A stretch of DNA of 64,000 nt from Planomicrobium soli (GCF_003014655.1 NZ_PYAT01000011.1:31856-95855); one strand, 5' to 3'. Positions 52,196 through 62,098 are shown, counted from the first letter of the stretch. Notes: a model not told the origin generated them from the letters alone. Numbers and translations are program-made.

Positions 52196-53268
52196 TCTGT
52201 TTCCTCCAAATTCAGTTTTACCCGGTAATCCACCGCGTGCTTCATTTCTTTAATAAACGCTGCCAGCAGTTGCTTTGTCGCTTCTACATCGTCTAAATCG
52301 ACCACTTCAATTGATGAATGCGCATAGCGGGATGGGATTGACAAGACGCCTGCGGGCACGCCGCTTCGGCCGACGCTTAGTTCGCCTGCATCTGTTCCGA
52401 TGCCCGGGAACACTTCCAACTGATAAGGAATCTTTTGTTCTTTTGCCACTTTCACCAGATGGTTTTTCACTTTCTTATTGGCGATTAAACTGAAATCGAT
52501 TATTTTGATGCCGACTCCTGCTCCGAGTTCCAGCGTTTTGTCCATCATTTCCTCTGGGGTATCGCTGACCGCAGTAGTGTCCAGTGCAATCGCAACATCA
52601 GCTTCAAATTGGTGGGCAGCTACACGTGCTCCTCGCAAGCCCACTTCTTCTTGCACTGTAAAGACGCCGATCACTTCACCTTCAAATTCAGTTGGGTCCA
52701 ATTCTTCAAGAGCTTTCACTAAAATTGCACATCCTGCCCGATCGTCAAAAGCTTTGCCGGCAACACGCGTTTCTGTCAAGAAATCGAAATGAGGATACCA
52801 AGTTACCGAGTCACCGATTTCAACCCCTAGCTCCTCTGCTTCTTGCCGGCTCTTAGCTCCTATATCTATGTATAAATTCCGATGGATCCGCACCTTTGCC
52901 GGATCATCGAACTTTACCATATGTGCGGAAATCGTTCCGATCACACCTGTACGCAAACCAGCTGCTGTTTTGATTTGCACGCGCTGAGAAAGTAATATTC
53001 GATCATCATGACCACCTAGTTTCTCAAACCGCAGCAATCCGTTGTCTTCAATTTTCTTTACAATAAAGCCGACTTCATCCATATGGGCGGCAACGATAAC
53101 TTTTGGTCCAGGCTTACTTCCCTTTTTAATGGCAATTAGGTTTCCGGCATTATCGATATCAATTAGATCCACTTGCCCTTTTAATCGGTTGGCAATGTAA
53201 ATTGCTACTTCATCTTCATAACCGCATGGTCCATGTATTTCAGTTAACTCTCGCAATAACTCCTTCAT
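52192..53268 (-). CDS. M42-family metallo-aminopeptidase
   Basis: A 358-residue dinuclear metal aminopeptidase of the M42 (YsdC/FrvX/PepA) family. Metal ligands are visible in VAAHMDEVGF (His), KAFDDRAG (bridging Asp), TVQEEVGLRGA (Glu pair), ALDTTAV (Asp) and SRYAHSSIE (His). Members form large tetrahedral dodecamers that trim peptides. GGAGGGATTCT precedes the ATG. It is the first gene of a pair with DUF1028. Confidence 0.9.
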   Translation of the reverse strand: MKELLRELTEIHGPCGYEDEVAIYIANRLKGQVDLIDIDNAGNLIAIKKGSKPGPKVIVAAHMDEVGFIVKKIEDNGLLRFEKLGGHDDRILLSQRVQIKTAAGLRTGVIGTISAHMVKFDDPAKVRIHRNLYIDIGAKSRQEAEELGVEIGDSVTWYPHFDFLTETRVAGKAFDDRAGCAILVKALEELDPTEFEGEVIGVFTVQEEVGLRGARVAAHQFEADVAIALDTTAVSDTPEEMMDKTLELGAGVGIKIIDFSLIANKKVKNHLVKVAKEQKIPYQLEVFPGIGTDAGELSVGRSGVPAGVLSIPSRYAHSSIEVVDLDDVEATKQLLAAFIKEMKHAVDYRVKLNLEETE

Positions 53269-53475
53269 AGAATCCCTCCAAATAAAGTAATAGTATTAGT
53301 TTTTTTTATTTTTAAAGTAAAAGGATATGGTAATTTTACTTTTTGTAGATAGCCTTCTCTATAAACTATACCGAAAGAGTTTTTATAAATCAATCGAGTT
53401 TTCTAAATATAAAATCTATTCACACAAAAATAGAAACGTCCAAAAAATGAACGCTCCAAAAATTATATATAATCT

Positions 53476-53940
53476 TTATTCTCGAATAAAATTAAATTTA
53501 TTTTTGAAGATTTTCAACTCCAAGATAATGTTCATTCGCAAAATTCCGGTTACGTTGTTCAACTTTTGTTCAACAAAGTCTCCAAGTTCTTCTTGCGATC
53601 GGACGCAGACTTCTGATAAAATCTGATATTCTCCGGTAGTCAGTGAAACAAAACGCACTTCATCCAATTCCATCAATTCATTGATGCACTGTTGAATTTT
53701 TTGCTGCTCAGCAACAATCTGGATGGCCGCCATGGTTTTTAAACCTACTTTTATCGGGCTTACTACGCCTACTATAGATAAAACGCCGTCTTCTTTAAGG
53801 TTTGCAACTCTCAATCTTACTGTTCTTTCTGCAACACCGATTCTTGCAGCAATTTCTTTAAATGTCATTCGCCCATCATCTTGCAAATACGATAAAATCT
53901 TTAGATCCAATTCATCGATTCCTTCAACTTGGTCTCCCAT
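53476..53940 (-). CDS. Lrp/AsnC-family regulator
   Basis: A 154-residue feast/famine regulator. The helix-turn-helix is near residues 12-50 (LDLKILSYLQDDGRMTFKEIAARIGVAERTVRLRVANL), followed by the RAM ligand-binding domain with AIQIVAEQQKIQQ and VSLTTGEYQIL. The start is probably the ATG at 53940; a GTG 18 bases upstream is possible. It is 207 bases upstream of the M42-DUF1028 pair in the same direction, and may regulate it. The effector is unknown. Confidence 0.85.
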   Translation of the reverse strand: MGDQVEGIDELDLKILSYLQDDGRMTFKEIAARIGVAERTVRLRVANLKEDGVLSIVGVVSPIKVGLKTMAAIQIVAEQQKIQQCINELMELDEVRFVSLTTGEYQILSEVCVRSQEELGDFVEQKLNNVTGILRMNIILELKIFKNKFNFIRE

Positions 53941-54136
53941 TGCCTTCAATCCTTCCACCGCTTTACTCGCTGTTGCCAGTTGTTAAAAAAAGGATAACAC
54001 ACTCCAAATTGGGTTACAAAGAAACTATAAACAAAATTCCAAACTAGATCTTTTCACCCTCTTAATATATCAGTATTTTGTTCTTACCGGTATTTTTAAT
54101 GCATTATATCCTAAAATCGCCCTCATTAGGAACTTC

Positions 54137-54178
54137 AAAGCCCGCGAAGAGAAAGCAATGCTTTCTTCGCGGGCTTTT
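54137..54178. terminator. terminator, copy B of a dispersed hairpin repeat
   Basis: AAAGCCCGCGAAGA-x-AAAGC pairs with GCTTT-CTTCGCGGGCTTT. It is nearly the same as 21856-21900, including the following TTAGCAC. The T-tract is better on the plus strand, although the neighbouring gene that ends here (54202) is on the minus strand. Confidence 0.75.
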
Positions 54179-54201
54179 ATATTAGCACCTTTAGTCTTCT
54201 G

Positions 54202-55671
54202 TTATTGCTCCAGGAGATGGCCCCATTTTTCGATAGTACTGGATAGATAATAGTCGTTCGAAAGTTTTACGTCACTAATTGGATTTTCAATCATTTTAAT
54301 AATGGTTTCTGCCAATAAATCAATATTGTCTTTTTCAATAATAAAGCCATTTTCACCATCAGTCAGAAGATCTTTCGGACCGTATTTAAAATCATAGGAG
54401 ATGACGGGGCAGCCGTAATGAAGGCTTTCCATAATGACTAGGCCGAACCCTTCGTAATGGCTGGATATCACTGAAGCTATTGCATTTTGGAATACCCCTT
54501 GGATATTGTCTGTCCTGCCCATCATTTTCACATGTTCTCCAACCTGCAATTCGTCGATAAGCTGCAAAACATCATTTCTCTCTTTCCCATCACCATATAT
54601 CTCTATCCAGTGATCCGGATGCTTTTTAACTACTTTGCTAAAAGCATGGACAATGTGATGTACTTGTTTTTGCGGGACGATTCTGCCGATAAATACAAAC
54701 TTTTTATCTGGCTTCCTCGAAGTGGTATCCACTGTTTCTGCATCATCCATGCTATGAGGAATAACAGTCATTTTAGCGGGATCAATTCCTAAATCCAGCA
54801 AATCGTTCAATTGCTCCTGGGTTAGAACGATAATTTTGTCTGCCTTATCTGCATGATCGATTAAGTACTGGTAAGTTTTTGCAATCGTACCTGTTACATT
54901 ATGAGAATTATGTAAGACGAAATATTTTTCCGTAGAGATACTGCAGTTTAACAACGACTGATCTAATATTCTTGCATCGCAGAAAGTTACGCCACCCGGC
55001 TGCAAGATATGATCAAATGCATAGCGGAAAAAATCTTTTTCATTTTTAAATATTATGATGTTGCTGTTGTGCAAAAGATGGCCTTTCCAAATAGAATTTT
55101 CATCTTCTCCTGTATGGCTGAAAGAAAGATAAATTTTCCCTTGATCGTCGTAAAACACTTCCTCGAGTTTGTTTGCTGTATTTGGTTTATATATTATTTT
55201 TCTATGGCAAACTCCAAAATCGTTGTATTCGTAACGAATTTTGCGGTGAGTCGCACCTGCGGCCAAGATGTCATCAAACCTCAGTTTTCCTGTCTCCTGA
55301 TCATAAGTTCGCATACGCACGTATTGGCCATCTTTATAATATTTATATGTACGATTCTTCTCATTCGGCCTGACTGTATAGCCTGGTAATTCAATCGAAT
55401 GCTCTTCCGATTTTTTATTCTTATATTCCCTGCCCGAAAAATAATCATAGACGTTTTTGAACCCTATTTTATCGGTAGCATAACCTTTCTCGTAATAATG
55501 ATTATAAACTTTATAATAATTGGCATTATAATTAGTAGTGACGAGAGTAAAATCAAGGCCGAAGTGTTCGCTTAGATTTTTGGTCCGCTGAATCAACGCT
55601 TTAGTTCTACCTCCAAATTCTAAACGCAAAATGGATGTAACCACATAGTTCATCTTGTTTTCAGTAACCAT
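54202..55671 (-). CDS. poly(glycerol-phosphate) glucosyltransferase-like protein (TagE/GtfA family)
   Basis: A 489-residue GT4 glycosyltransferase with the TagE arrangement. An N-terminal Rossmann half begins VTSILRLEFGGRTKALIQRT. A beta-meander insertion (DUF1975 type) covers about 95-210, and the C-terminal GT-B half contains FVFIGRIVPQKQV, IEIYGDGKERN and the catalytic SSHYEGFGLVIMESL with the EX7E motif. TagE adds alpha-glucose to wall teichoic acid; related GtfA enzymes modify Ser-rich proteins. The teichoic acid neighbourhood favours TagE. The start is the ATG at 55671, nine bases after AAGGGG. Divergent from tagA. Confidence 0.75.
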   Translation of the reverse strand: MVTENKMNYVVTSILRLEFGGRTKALIQRTKNLSEHFGLDFTLVTTNYNANYYKVYNHYYEKGYATDKIGFKNVYDYFSGREYKNKKSEEHSIELPGYTVRPNEKNRTYKYYKDGQYVRMRTYDQETGKLRFDDILAAGATHRKIRYEYNDFGVCHRKIIYKPNTANKLEEVFYDDQGKIYLSFSHTGEDENSIWKGHLLHNSNIIIFKNEKDFFRYAFDHILQPGGVTFCDARILDQSLLNCSISTEKYFVLHNSHNVTGTIAKTYQYLIDHADKADKIIVLTQEQLNDLLDLGIDPAKMTVIPHSMDDAETVDTTSRKPDKKFVFIGRIVPQKQVHHIVHAFSKVVKKHPDHWIEIYGDGKERNDVLQLIDELQVGEHVKMMGRTDNIQGVFQNAIASVISSHYEGFGLVIMESLHYGCPVISYDFKYGPKDLLTDGENGFIIEKDNIDLLAETIIKMIENPISDVKLSNDYYLSSTIEKWGHLLEQ

Positions 55672-55867
55672 TTTCACCATCCCCTTCTTGAAGATTCTTA
55701 TTTGTGACTGCAATTCTTTGTATTTATATGGAACTTTTTGGGATTCTTTTAGAACCGCCAATTTCAATGGCCGCCCGCTCTGCTCATCTTGTTTATTGCT
55801 TCTTGATAAAGCTCTGCTGGAAAGCTATAATTTTGGTTTAACCCAGTCTTTTAGGAGGTGAGATTTT

Positions 55868-56611
55868 TTGGCTCACGAGAAATTAAACATTGTCGGCATA
55901 CCTGTCGACAACTTGAAAAGAGAACAATTCCTTAGTCTTGTTTATCAAGAGCTTAACCAAAAACAGAAGAACATTTTCATAGTGACCGCAAACCCTGAAA
56001 TTATCATGAATGCAAAAAACTCGCCTTCTTACCGGAATGCTCTTCTACAAGCAGATTATATTATTCCAGACGGTTTTGGAGTAATCAAAGCTTCTAACAT
56101 ATTAGGCAATCCGCTTCCTGAAAAAATCACAGGATACGATCTCGTGCATACATTCTTATCTTATGCCAGCGAAACTGGCAAGTCTGTTTATTTCTTTGGT
56201 GCTAAAGAAGGGATCGCTCAGGAAGCGATCAACAAAGCAAAAGAGCTTTATCCTAACTTCCGAATTGCCGGCACAAAACACGGCTATGCAGGACTGACAG
56301 AAAATGTTGCTGAAGAAATCGCATCTGCAGCCCCCGATTTCGTTTTCGTCGGCCTGGGAGCGCCAATGCAGGAGGAGTGGATCGCTTCCTATCAGCACTT
56401 ATTTCCTCATTCTGTTTTAATGGGTGTTGGCGGCAGTTTTGATGTGTTGTCCGGAAATGTGAATAGAGCTCCTAAATTTTGGCTGGACCGCAATCTAGAA
56501 TGGTTTCATCGTTTAATTACACAGCCAACCCGTGGAAAACGGATGTTAAAATTGCCGGTCTTTGTAGCAGAAGTCTACAAGCAAAAATGGGCAAGTCGAA
56601 ACTCGAATTAA
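55868..56611 (+). CDS. tagA: N-acetylmannosaminyltransferase TagA (WecG/CpsF family)
   Basis: A 247-residue GT26 enzyme that adds ManNAc to undecaprenyl-PP-GlcNAc, the second step of the wall teichoic acid linkage unit. Family blocks are FIVTANPEIIMNAK, the active-site DYIIPDGFGVIKAS, GYDLVHTFL, FFGAKEGIAQEA, FVGLGAPMQEEWI and APKFWLDRNLEWFHRLITQP. The start codon is TTG after TAGGAGGTGAG. Monocistronic. The usual partner TagO is not in the window. Confidence 0.92.
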   Translation: MAHEKLNIVGIPVDNLKREQFLSLVYQELNQKQKNIFIVTANPEIIMNAKNSPSYRNALLQADYIIPDGFGVIKASNILGNPLPEKITGYDLVHTFLSYASETGKSVYFFGAKEGIAQEAINKAKELYPNFRIAGTKHGYAGLTENVAEEIASAAPDFVFVGLGAPMQEEWIASYQHLFPHSVLMGVGGSFDVLSGNVNRAPKFWLDRNLEWFHRLITQPTRGKRMLKLPVFVAEVYKQKWASRNSN

Positions 56612-56687
56612 AATAGTGCAGTCCCTTACTATAAAACAGAAGCTGATATATTGGAGATCCTTATATTAATTCCAATTCATATAGCTA

Positions 56688-56732
56688 AAAAATCCTGAAA
56701 GCAACCGCTTGGTGCTTCCGGGATTTTTTTCT
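56688..56732. terminator. bidirectional terminator between tagA and tagF-like gene
   Basis: AAAAAATCC-GAAGCA/TGCTTC-GGATTTTTT type stem with a small mismatch and T-tracts on both sides, between converging genes. Confidence 0.75.
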
Positions 56733-56743
56733 TTAAAAAACTT

Positions 56744-57910
56744 TTAAGAATTCAAGAAAGTTTCGACGACACGCTTAGTGGCTTGGCCATCTTCGAGAGA
56801 GGAGAATTTTTCTTTGAATGCGTTGGATCGCGGAGGAGACTGGATCAATTGGCGAATTGCCTGGAACAGTTCTTCTTCGGTCTGCGCAATCGGACCTGGT
56901 GCCTCTTGTTCTATATCTATATAAAAGCCTCGTAACGTATCACGATATTTTTCCAAATCGTACATAAAGAAAATTACCGGTCGATTCAAAATTGCATAAT
57001 CAAAGAAAACAGAAGAGTAGTCAGTAATCATCATGTCAGAAATCAGGTAAAGGTCACGGATGTCCGGATAAGACGATACATCGTATACCATTCCGTCATA
57101 AGCCGAAAAGTCGAAGTTTTCGACGACCAAGTAATGCATACGGGATAGCAAGACCCATTCATCGCCAAATTCCTTTTGCCACGCTTCCAGATCGAATTGG
57201 AATTTGAATTTATATTTTCCTCGTTGGTAAAATTCATCATCACGCCACGTAGGTGCATACAACATGACTTTCTTATCAAGAGGAATCCCAAGTTTTTCTT
57301 TCAGGCTGCGTATAAGGTTCTCCGATGGCAGAGCCAATACATCATTTCGCGGATACCCCGATTCGATAACTTTTCCACGAAAAGCAAATGCCCGGGTCAA
57401 AATCTCAGTCGCATATGGATTTGGTGATACAAGAAAATCCCATTTCCGGGTTTCCGCAATAAAATTTTTCTTGTAGGTGTCAGTTTGTGTTCCAGGCATA
57501 TGGACCTCTTCAATATCCACACCCAGCTTTTTAAGTGGCGTTCCATGCCAAGTCTGAACGTATACCGTTTCTTTCGGTTTTGGCATCCAGCCAGGTAAAC
57601 GAACATTGTTCACCCAATATTTTGCACGTGGAAACGTTTGGAACCAAGCTCTTGTATAACGGACCACATAGGGGACTTTCAAATCGATGAACATTTGTTC
57701 TGCAGATGGATCAACGCTCCACAACAACTCATAATCTTTATGATGTTCTTTCATGTATTCGTAAATGGCACGGGGGTTATCGCTGTACTGCTTCGCATGG
57801 AAACTCTCGAACATTACCAAGTTTTCTTTCCGTGGCAATTGAGCCATCATGGCGAATAGAACACGCCGTCTGTTTTGTTTGTTTACTTTTTCAGTTAGAC
57901 TTTTTATCAC
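56744..57910 (-). CDS. CDP-glycerol glycerophosphotransferase, short TagF-like
   Basis: A 388-residue enzyme consisting of the CDP-glycerol:polyglycerophosphate transferase domain only. Active-site blocks are VQTWHGTPLKKLG with the catalytic His, SGYPRNDVL, MLYAPTWRDDEF, LSRMHYLVV with the second His, and MITDYSSVFFDYAIL. It polymerises glycerol phosphate or adds single units to the teichoic acid chain. The start is GTG at 57910 after GAGG. Its domain is roughly 70% identical by eye to that of the 804-residue neighbour. Confidence 0.88.
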   Translation of the reverse strand: MIKSLTEKVNKQNRRRVLFAMMAQLPRKENLVMFESFHAKQYSDNPRAIYEYMKEHHKDYELLWSVDPSAEQMFIDLKVPYVVRYTRAWFQTFPRAKYWVNNVRLPGWMPKPKETVYVQTWHGTPLKKLGVDIEEVHMPGTQTDTYKKNFIAETRKWDFLVSPNPYATEILTRAFAFRGKVIESGYPRNDVLALPSENLIRSLKEKLGIPLDKKVMLYAPTWRDDEFYQRGKYKFKFQFDLEAWQKEFGDEWVLLSRMHYLVVENFDFSAYDGMVYDVSSYPDIRDLYLISDMMITDYSSVFFDYAILNRPVIFFMYDLEKYRDTLRGFYIDIEQEAPGPIAQTEEELFQAIRQLIQSPPRSNAFKEKFSSLEDGQATKRVVETFLNS

Positions 57911-58016
57911 TGCGCGGCCTCATTTCTGCATCAAAGCAATTTCATTGCGTTAAAAGGGAAAATATTACAAAATATACCTCTTGAAATGGTACCGTATTTC
58001 GGATTTTTTCGCCAGG

Positions 58017-60431
58017 CTACTCTAAAAAACTTTTGACCACACGTTCAGTAGCGTGGCCATCTTCCAAAGAAGCAAATTTATTTCTAAATACTTTAAACTT
58101 TGGATCTAGTTGAACATTAGCGTGCATAAGTTCATTCATTGCTTGGAATAACTCTTCTTCTGTTTGCACAATCGGACCTGGTGCATCTTCTTCAATATTA
58201 ATATAAAAACCTCTTAGCTCATTTTGGTACTTTTCCAAATCATACATAAAAAAAATGATTGGCCGGTTCAAAATGGCATAGTCAAAAAACACAGAAGAAT
58301 AATCTGTAATCATCATATCGGAAACGAGATACAAATCCCTGATGTCCGGATATGCTGAAACATCATACACAGTTCCGGCATGAGCTGAAAAATCGAAGTT
58401 TTCAGCTATTAGATAATGCATGCGCGACAATAGGACCCAATCATCACCGAATTCTTTTTTCCATTTATCCAAATCAAATTGAAATTGAAATTTGTATTTT
58501 CCTTTTTGATAAAATTCATTGTCGCGCCAAGTTGGCGCATAAAGCATTATTTTCTTATTGTCTGGAATCCCCAAGTTTTTTCTGATTTGGGCGATCGCCT
58601 CTGAAGAGGCATTGGACAATACGTCGTTTCGTGGATATCCTGATTCAATGACTCTGCCTTTAAAATGAAACGCTCTTTTGAAAATCTCTGTCGAATAAGC
58701 GTTCGGCGAAACAAGATAATCCCATTTGGAAGATTCAATTACAAAATTCTTTTTGTAAGTACTTGTTTTGGTGCCCGGCATGTGGATTTCTTCAATATCG
58801 ATTCCGAGCTTTTTGAGGGGAGTTCCGTGCCAAGTCTGGACGAAGATCGTTTCCTGTGGTTTGGGCATCCATGAAGGTAGCCGAACATTGTTTACCCAAT
58901 ATTTCGCACGTGGAAACGTCATAAACCAGCGAATTGTAAATCGCCGAACATATGGCACTTCAAAACCCTTAAATAATGCTTCAACTTGGCTATTGATGCT
59001 CCATAGCAGTTGGTAATCTGGATGATGTTCTTTCATGTATTCGTAAATAGCACGTGGGTTGTCGCTAAACTGTTTAGCGTGAAAACTTTCGAATATAACA
59101 AGTTTTTGTTTTTTTGGCATTCGCCCTATTAATTCAAAAAGAATGCGAATAATCCACATGACTAACTTTCCATTCTTGAAGGCCGCCATTTTCTTCGCCA
59201 ACCTTCTAGAAAGCTTCAGTTCTTCTGTTTCTGAAGTAATCGTTGATGAAACAGTATTATAAGAACTTGTAGAAATAATAGCCGCTTGGCTATCGAATTT
59301 TTTGAATGTTATCATCCCGGCTTTTCGCCGGCCTTGTTTTAGCTTCAATGTATGCAGCGGTGTTTTATCATTGCCTAAAAATATATTCATAGCTTCTCCT
59401 TGTTTCTCTCTTAAGGCAGCAACCGGAATCTTAAAATAGCCGTATCGTCTGAACAATCTGACTTTTAAAGGTCGATTAAATTGTGAAATCGGCTTTCCTT
59501 GTTCTCCAATATAGAGGTAATCGTATTTTTCATTTGCCTTATAGGCGTAATGGGTACTCCTTCCAAATATGTAAAGATGCTTACCAAAAAAACGCAGCTT
59601 CATATTAGACCGGTAACCTGTAACTTTTGCCGCGTTTCCTCGTGTAAAAAAGACGCCGCTTGATCTGTTATGCAGAAAATATTTTTCGTTATTTATTAAA
59701 ATATAGCCGAGCAAATGCAGCTGCCGATAGTTCTCCAGTTCATAGAACTCAAAAATTTTCTTACCTCTTGCGCTTATCTTGGTAAAATTAACTGTAATTT
59801 GATCAGTACCTGAGGCAATATGTAACAAATCCGGCCCTACTAAGTTGTATTCCAGATTAGCTTCATTCAACACTATCTCAAATACAACATTTTTTGTAAT
59901 CAATTCTCTTTTGAATAAGTCAAATATAAGAAAAGTGTAGTACTTCTTATAACGGACTCTACCTACTATCAGAAATCGGTGATCTAATGTTGTTAGACCG
60001 AGGTCTATGGGGTATATATATTCTGGAGCTTGTTGTGTTACAATGTCGTGTATACTAAATAAATATACACCTTTGTGGTTGAATAAGGAAAAAGAAGTTT
60101 CGCCGGTTTGCTTAAAAGAGATAAGGTCAGAAAAGTTTTTAAACTCTATTGCATAGGAGCTTGTACTGGATTGAAAGTTAAGATTTGGTTCATCCGAAGT
60201 CTTCACTATCAATACTTTATTGTCTTTAGTGTAAACAATAAAATCATTCCCGCCAATATTTTCCTTTATAAGCATTTGATCTTCAAGAGGATAATCTCCA
60301 ATAACACAAGGCTTGTCGACAAGAAGTTGTTTCAAATCAATATTAAATGCAGCGGTGCATTCTAAAAGAACAAAATTTAATTCTTCCGTGGAATGAGCAA
60401 GCAATTGGACATGATTTGTGTATACAACCAT
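58017..60431 (-). CDS. CDP-glycerol glycerophosphotransferase, long TagF-like
   Basis: An 804-residue protein. Residues 1 to about 420 form a beta-rich region of unknown fold that I do not recognise. The C-terminal 385 residues are the transferase domain, with VQTWHGTPLKKLG, SGYPRNDVL, LYAPTWRDNEF, LSRMHYLIA and MITDYSSVFFDYAIL. B. subtilis TagF (746 residues) also has an N-terminal region followed by this domain, so this is the better candidate for the poly(glycerol phosphate) polymerase. AGAGGGG precedes the ATG. Same strand as the short paralogue, with 106 bases between. Divergent from tagD. Confidence 0.85.
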   Translation of the reverse strand: MVVYTNHVQLLAHSTEELNFVLLECTAAFNIDLKQLLVDKPCVIGDYPLEDQMLIKENIGGNDFIVYTKDNKVLIVKTSDEPNLNFQSSTSSYAIEFKNFSDLISFKQTGETSFSLFNHKGVYLFSIHDIVTQQAPEYIYPIDLGLTTLDHRFLIVGRVRYKKYYTFLIFDLFKRELITKNVVFEIVLNEANLEYNLVGPDLLHIASGTDQITVNFTKISARGKKIFEFYELENYRQLHLLGYILINNEKYFLHNRSSGVFFTRGNAAKVTGYRSNMKLRFFGKHLYIFGRSTHYAYKANEKYDYLYIGEQGKPISQFNRPLKVRLFRRYGYFKIPVAALREKQGEAMNIFLGNDKTPLHTLKLKQGRRKAGMITFKKFDSQAAIISTSSYNTVSSTITSETEELKLSRRLAKKMAAFKNGKLVMWIIRILFELIGRMPKKQKLVIFESFHAKQFSDNPRAIYEYMKEHHPDYQLLWSINSQVEALFKGFEVPYVRRFTIRWFMTFPRAKYWVNNVRLPSWMPKPQETIFVQTWHGTPLKKLGIDIEEIHMPGTKTSTYKKNFVIESSKWDYLVSPNAYSTEIFKRAFHFKGRVIESGYPRNDVLSNASSEAIAQIRKNLGIPDNKKIMLYAPTWRDNEFYQKGKYKFQFQFDLDKWKKEFGDDWVLLSRMHYLIAENFDFSAHAGTVYDVSAYPDIRDLYLVSDMMITDYSSVFFDYAILNRPIIFFMYDLEKYQNELRGFYINIEEDAPGPIVQTEEELFQAMNELMHANVQLDPKFKVFRNKFASLEDGHATERVVKSFLE

Positions 60432-60461
60432 AACCGGCCCCTCTTCTTCTACTTATTTTAA

Positions 60462-60489
60462 TTAGTTATAAAAGATGATAACATATAAT
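60462..60489 (+). promoter_or_regulatory. possible promoter of tagDB
   Basis: Perfect TATAAT at 60484-60489 with a weak TTAGTT 16 bases upstream. Confidence 0.4.
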
Positions 60490-60548
60490 AATGATTCGGA
60501 ACATTTTAACATGTTTAGAAAATAATCTTTAGTGGAGTGATAATATAT

Positions 60549-60941
60549 ATGAAGAAAGTAATTACTTATGGGACATTCGATTTAATTCATCATGGCCATA
60601 TCAATATTTTAAGAAGAGCCAAAGAACAAGGTGACTATCTAATTGTAGGACTTTCTTCTGATGAATTTAATGAGCTGAAAGGAAAAGCGGCTTACCATGC
60701 TTATGAGGAACGAAAAATGATTCTTGAATCAATCCGATATGTTGATGAAGTGATTCCTGAACACAATTGGGAACAAAAAGCCAAGGACATCAAGAAATAC
60801 GACATCGATCTTTTTGTAATGGGCTCTGATTGGGAAGGCAAATTTGATGAATTGAAAGAGCATTGCGAAGTCGTATACTTGCCACGAACTGACGGCATCT
60901 CCACAACGAAGATTAAGATGGATCTATTAAACAATCAATGA
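60549..60941 (+). CDS. tagD: glycerol-3-phosphate cytidylyltransferase
   Basis: A 130-residue nucleotidyltransferase that makes CDP-glycerol, the substrate of all the TagB/TagF-type enzymes here. The HxGH motif is HHGH in TFDLIHHGHINIL, and the second signature is RTDGISTTKI (RTxGISTT). Length matches TagD. The start is the ATG at 60549 with GTGGAG upstream. The stop overlaps the tagB start (ATGA), so the two form an operon. Confidence 0.95.
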   Translation: MKKVITYGTFDLIHHGHINILRRAKEQGDYLIVGLSSDEFNELKGKAAYHAYEERKMILESIRYVDEVIPEHNWEQKAKDIKKYDIDLFVMGSDWEGKFDELKEHCEVVYLPRTDGISTTKIKMDLLNNQ

Positions 60942-62098
60942 TAAAAGAAATTATCATCACGCTTTACCTGTTAGGTTTCCGCACCGTCTTCACCTTTTTC
61001 AATTTGTTTCCACTGCGCGATAAAACCGTCTTTGTTTCATCGTTTGGAGATAATGCTTTTTATATTGCCCAAGAGTTGGCGCGGACTAAAACGCATCCCC
61101 TCGTTTTTCTCAATCAAAAAAGATGCAAAATTAATTTTTCAGAAATTCCTACGGATAACAAATGGATCTATTCGTTTGAATCGGCCAACTTGATTCATAC
61201 TATAAAATCCATCTATCATTTAGCAACTTCCAAATATATTTTTATCGACAACTACTTGGGAGTTTTAGCCGCCACCCAATTTCGCAAAGAAGTAAAATGC
61301 GTCCAGCTTTGGCACGCTGCAGGTGCTGTCAAAAAATTTGGCTGGAGCGAACCTGAAACGCATAAAAGAAGTGGACGGGCAAAAAAACGTTTTCAGCGTG
61401 TTTATAACTGTTTCCAGTATATCCCCGTAGCTTCACAGCAAATGGCGGATATTTTTTCTGAAGCTTTCCATTTAGACGCAGGACATTTTCTCTATACCGG
61501 CGTTCCTCATACTGATTTTTACTTTGATGCAGAAGCGAAAGCCCGCAGTTTGCAGAATGTACTAACGGTTTATCCTTCTATCCAAGGAAAAAAAGTGGTG
61601 CTCTATGCCCCGACATTTAGAAAAGGTTCGCTCCAGCAGATGAACATCCAATTGGATGTGAATGATTTTTTGGAAACCTTAGATGAAAGTTATATTCTAT
61701 TGATCCGGCTCCACCCTTCGGTTCAAGAAGCCGGATACATAGTAGATCATCCACGAGTCTTATTGGTTAATGATTATCCGCATATCAATGAATTATTAGT
61801 AGCCAGCGATATCTTGATAACAGATTATTCTTCTATTCCGTTCGAGTTTTCGTTGCTTGGCAGAAAAATGATTTTCTTTACATATGATTTAGAGTCTTAT
61901 GATCAAAACCAGGGCGTATGGGCTGAAAATAGCCTTTACTTCCCCGGACCAATAGTCAGGACTACTAGTGAAGTTCTTGAAGAAATCATAAAACCCCAGA
62001 CCGACTATAAGAAAATTGAGCACTTCCGTTCTCATTGGAATACCTTTTCTACTGGCCGCTCTACTGAAAATTTAATTTCAACTATTTATCGTGATTAA
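60938..62098 (+). CDS. tagB: CDP-glycerol:linkage-unit glycerophosphotransferase TagB
   Basis: A 386-residue teichoic acid primase that adds the first glycerol phosphate to the ManNAc-GlcNAc linkage unit. It has a hydrophobic, amphipathic N-terminus (IITLYLLGFRTVFTFFNLF), the catalytic His in CVQLWHAAGAVKKFG, YTGVPHTDFYF, VLYAPTFRKGS, LIRLHPSVQ and ILITDYSSIPFEFSLL. The LWHAAGA and TFRKG forms and the size are those of TagB rather than TagF. Translationally coupled to tagD. Confidence 0.9.
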   Translation: MIKEIIITLYLLGFRTVFTFFNLFPLRDKTVFVSSFGDNAFYIAQELARTKTHPLVFLNQKRCKINFSEIPTDNKWIYSFESANLIHTIKSIYHLATSKYIFIDNYLGVLAATQFRKEVKCVQLWHAAGAVKKFGWSEPETHKRSGRAKKRFQRVYNCFQYIPVASQQMADIFSEAFHLDAGHFLYTGVPHTDFYFDAEAKARSLQNVLTVYPSIQGKKVVLYAPTFRKGSLQQMNIQLDVNDFLETLDESYILLIRLHPSVQEAGYIVDHPRVLLVNDYPHINELLVASDILITDYSSIPFEFSLLGRKMIFFTYDLESYDQNQGVWAENSLYFPGPIVRTTSEVLEEIIKPQTDYKKIEHFRSHWNTFSTGRSTENLISTIYRD

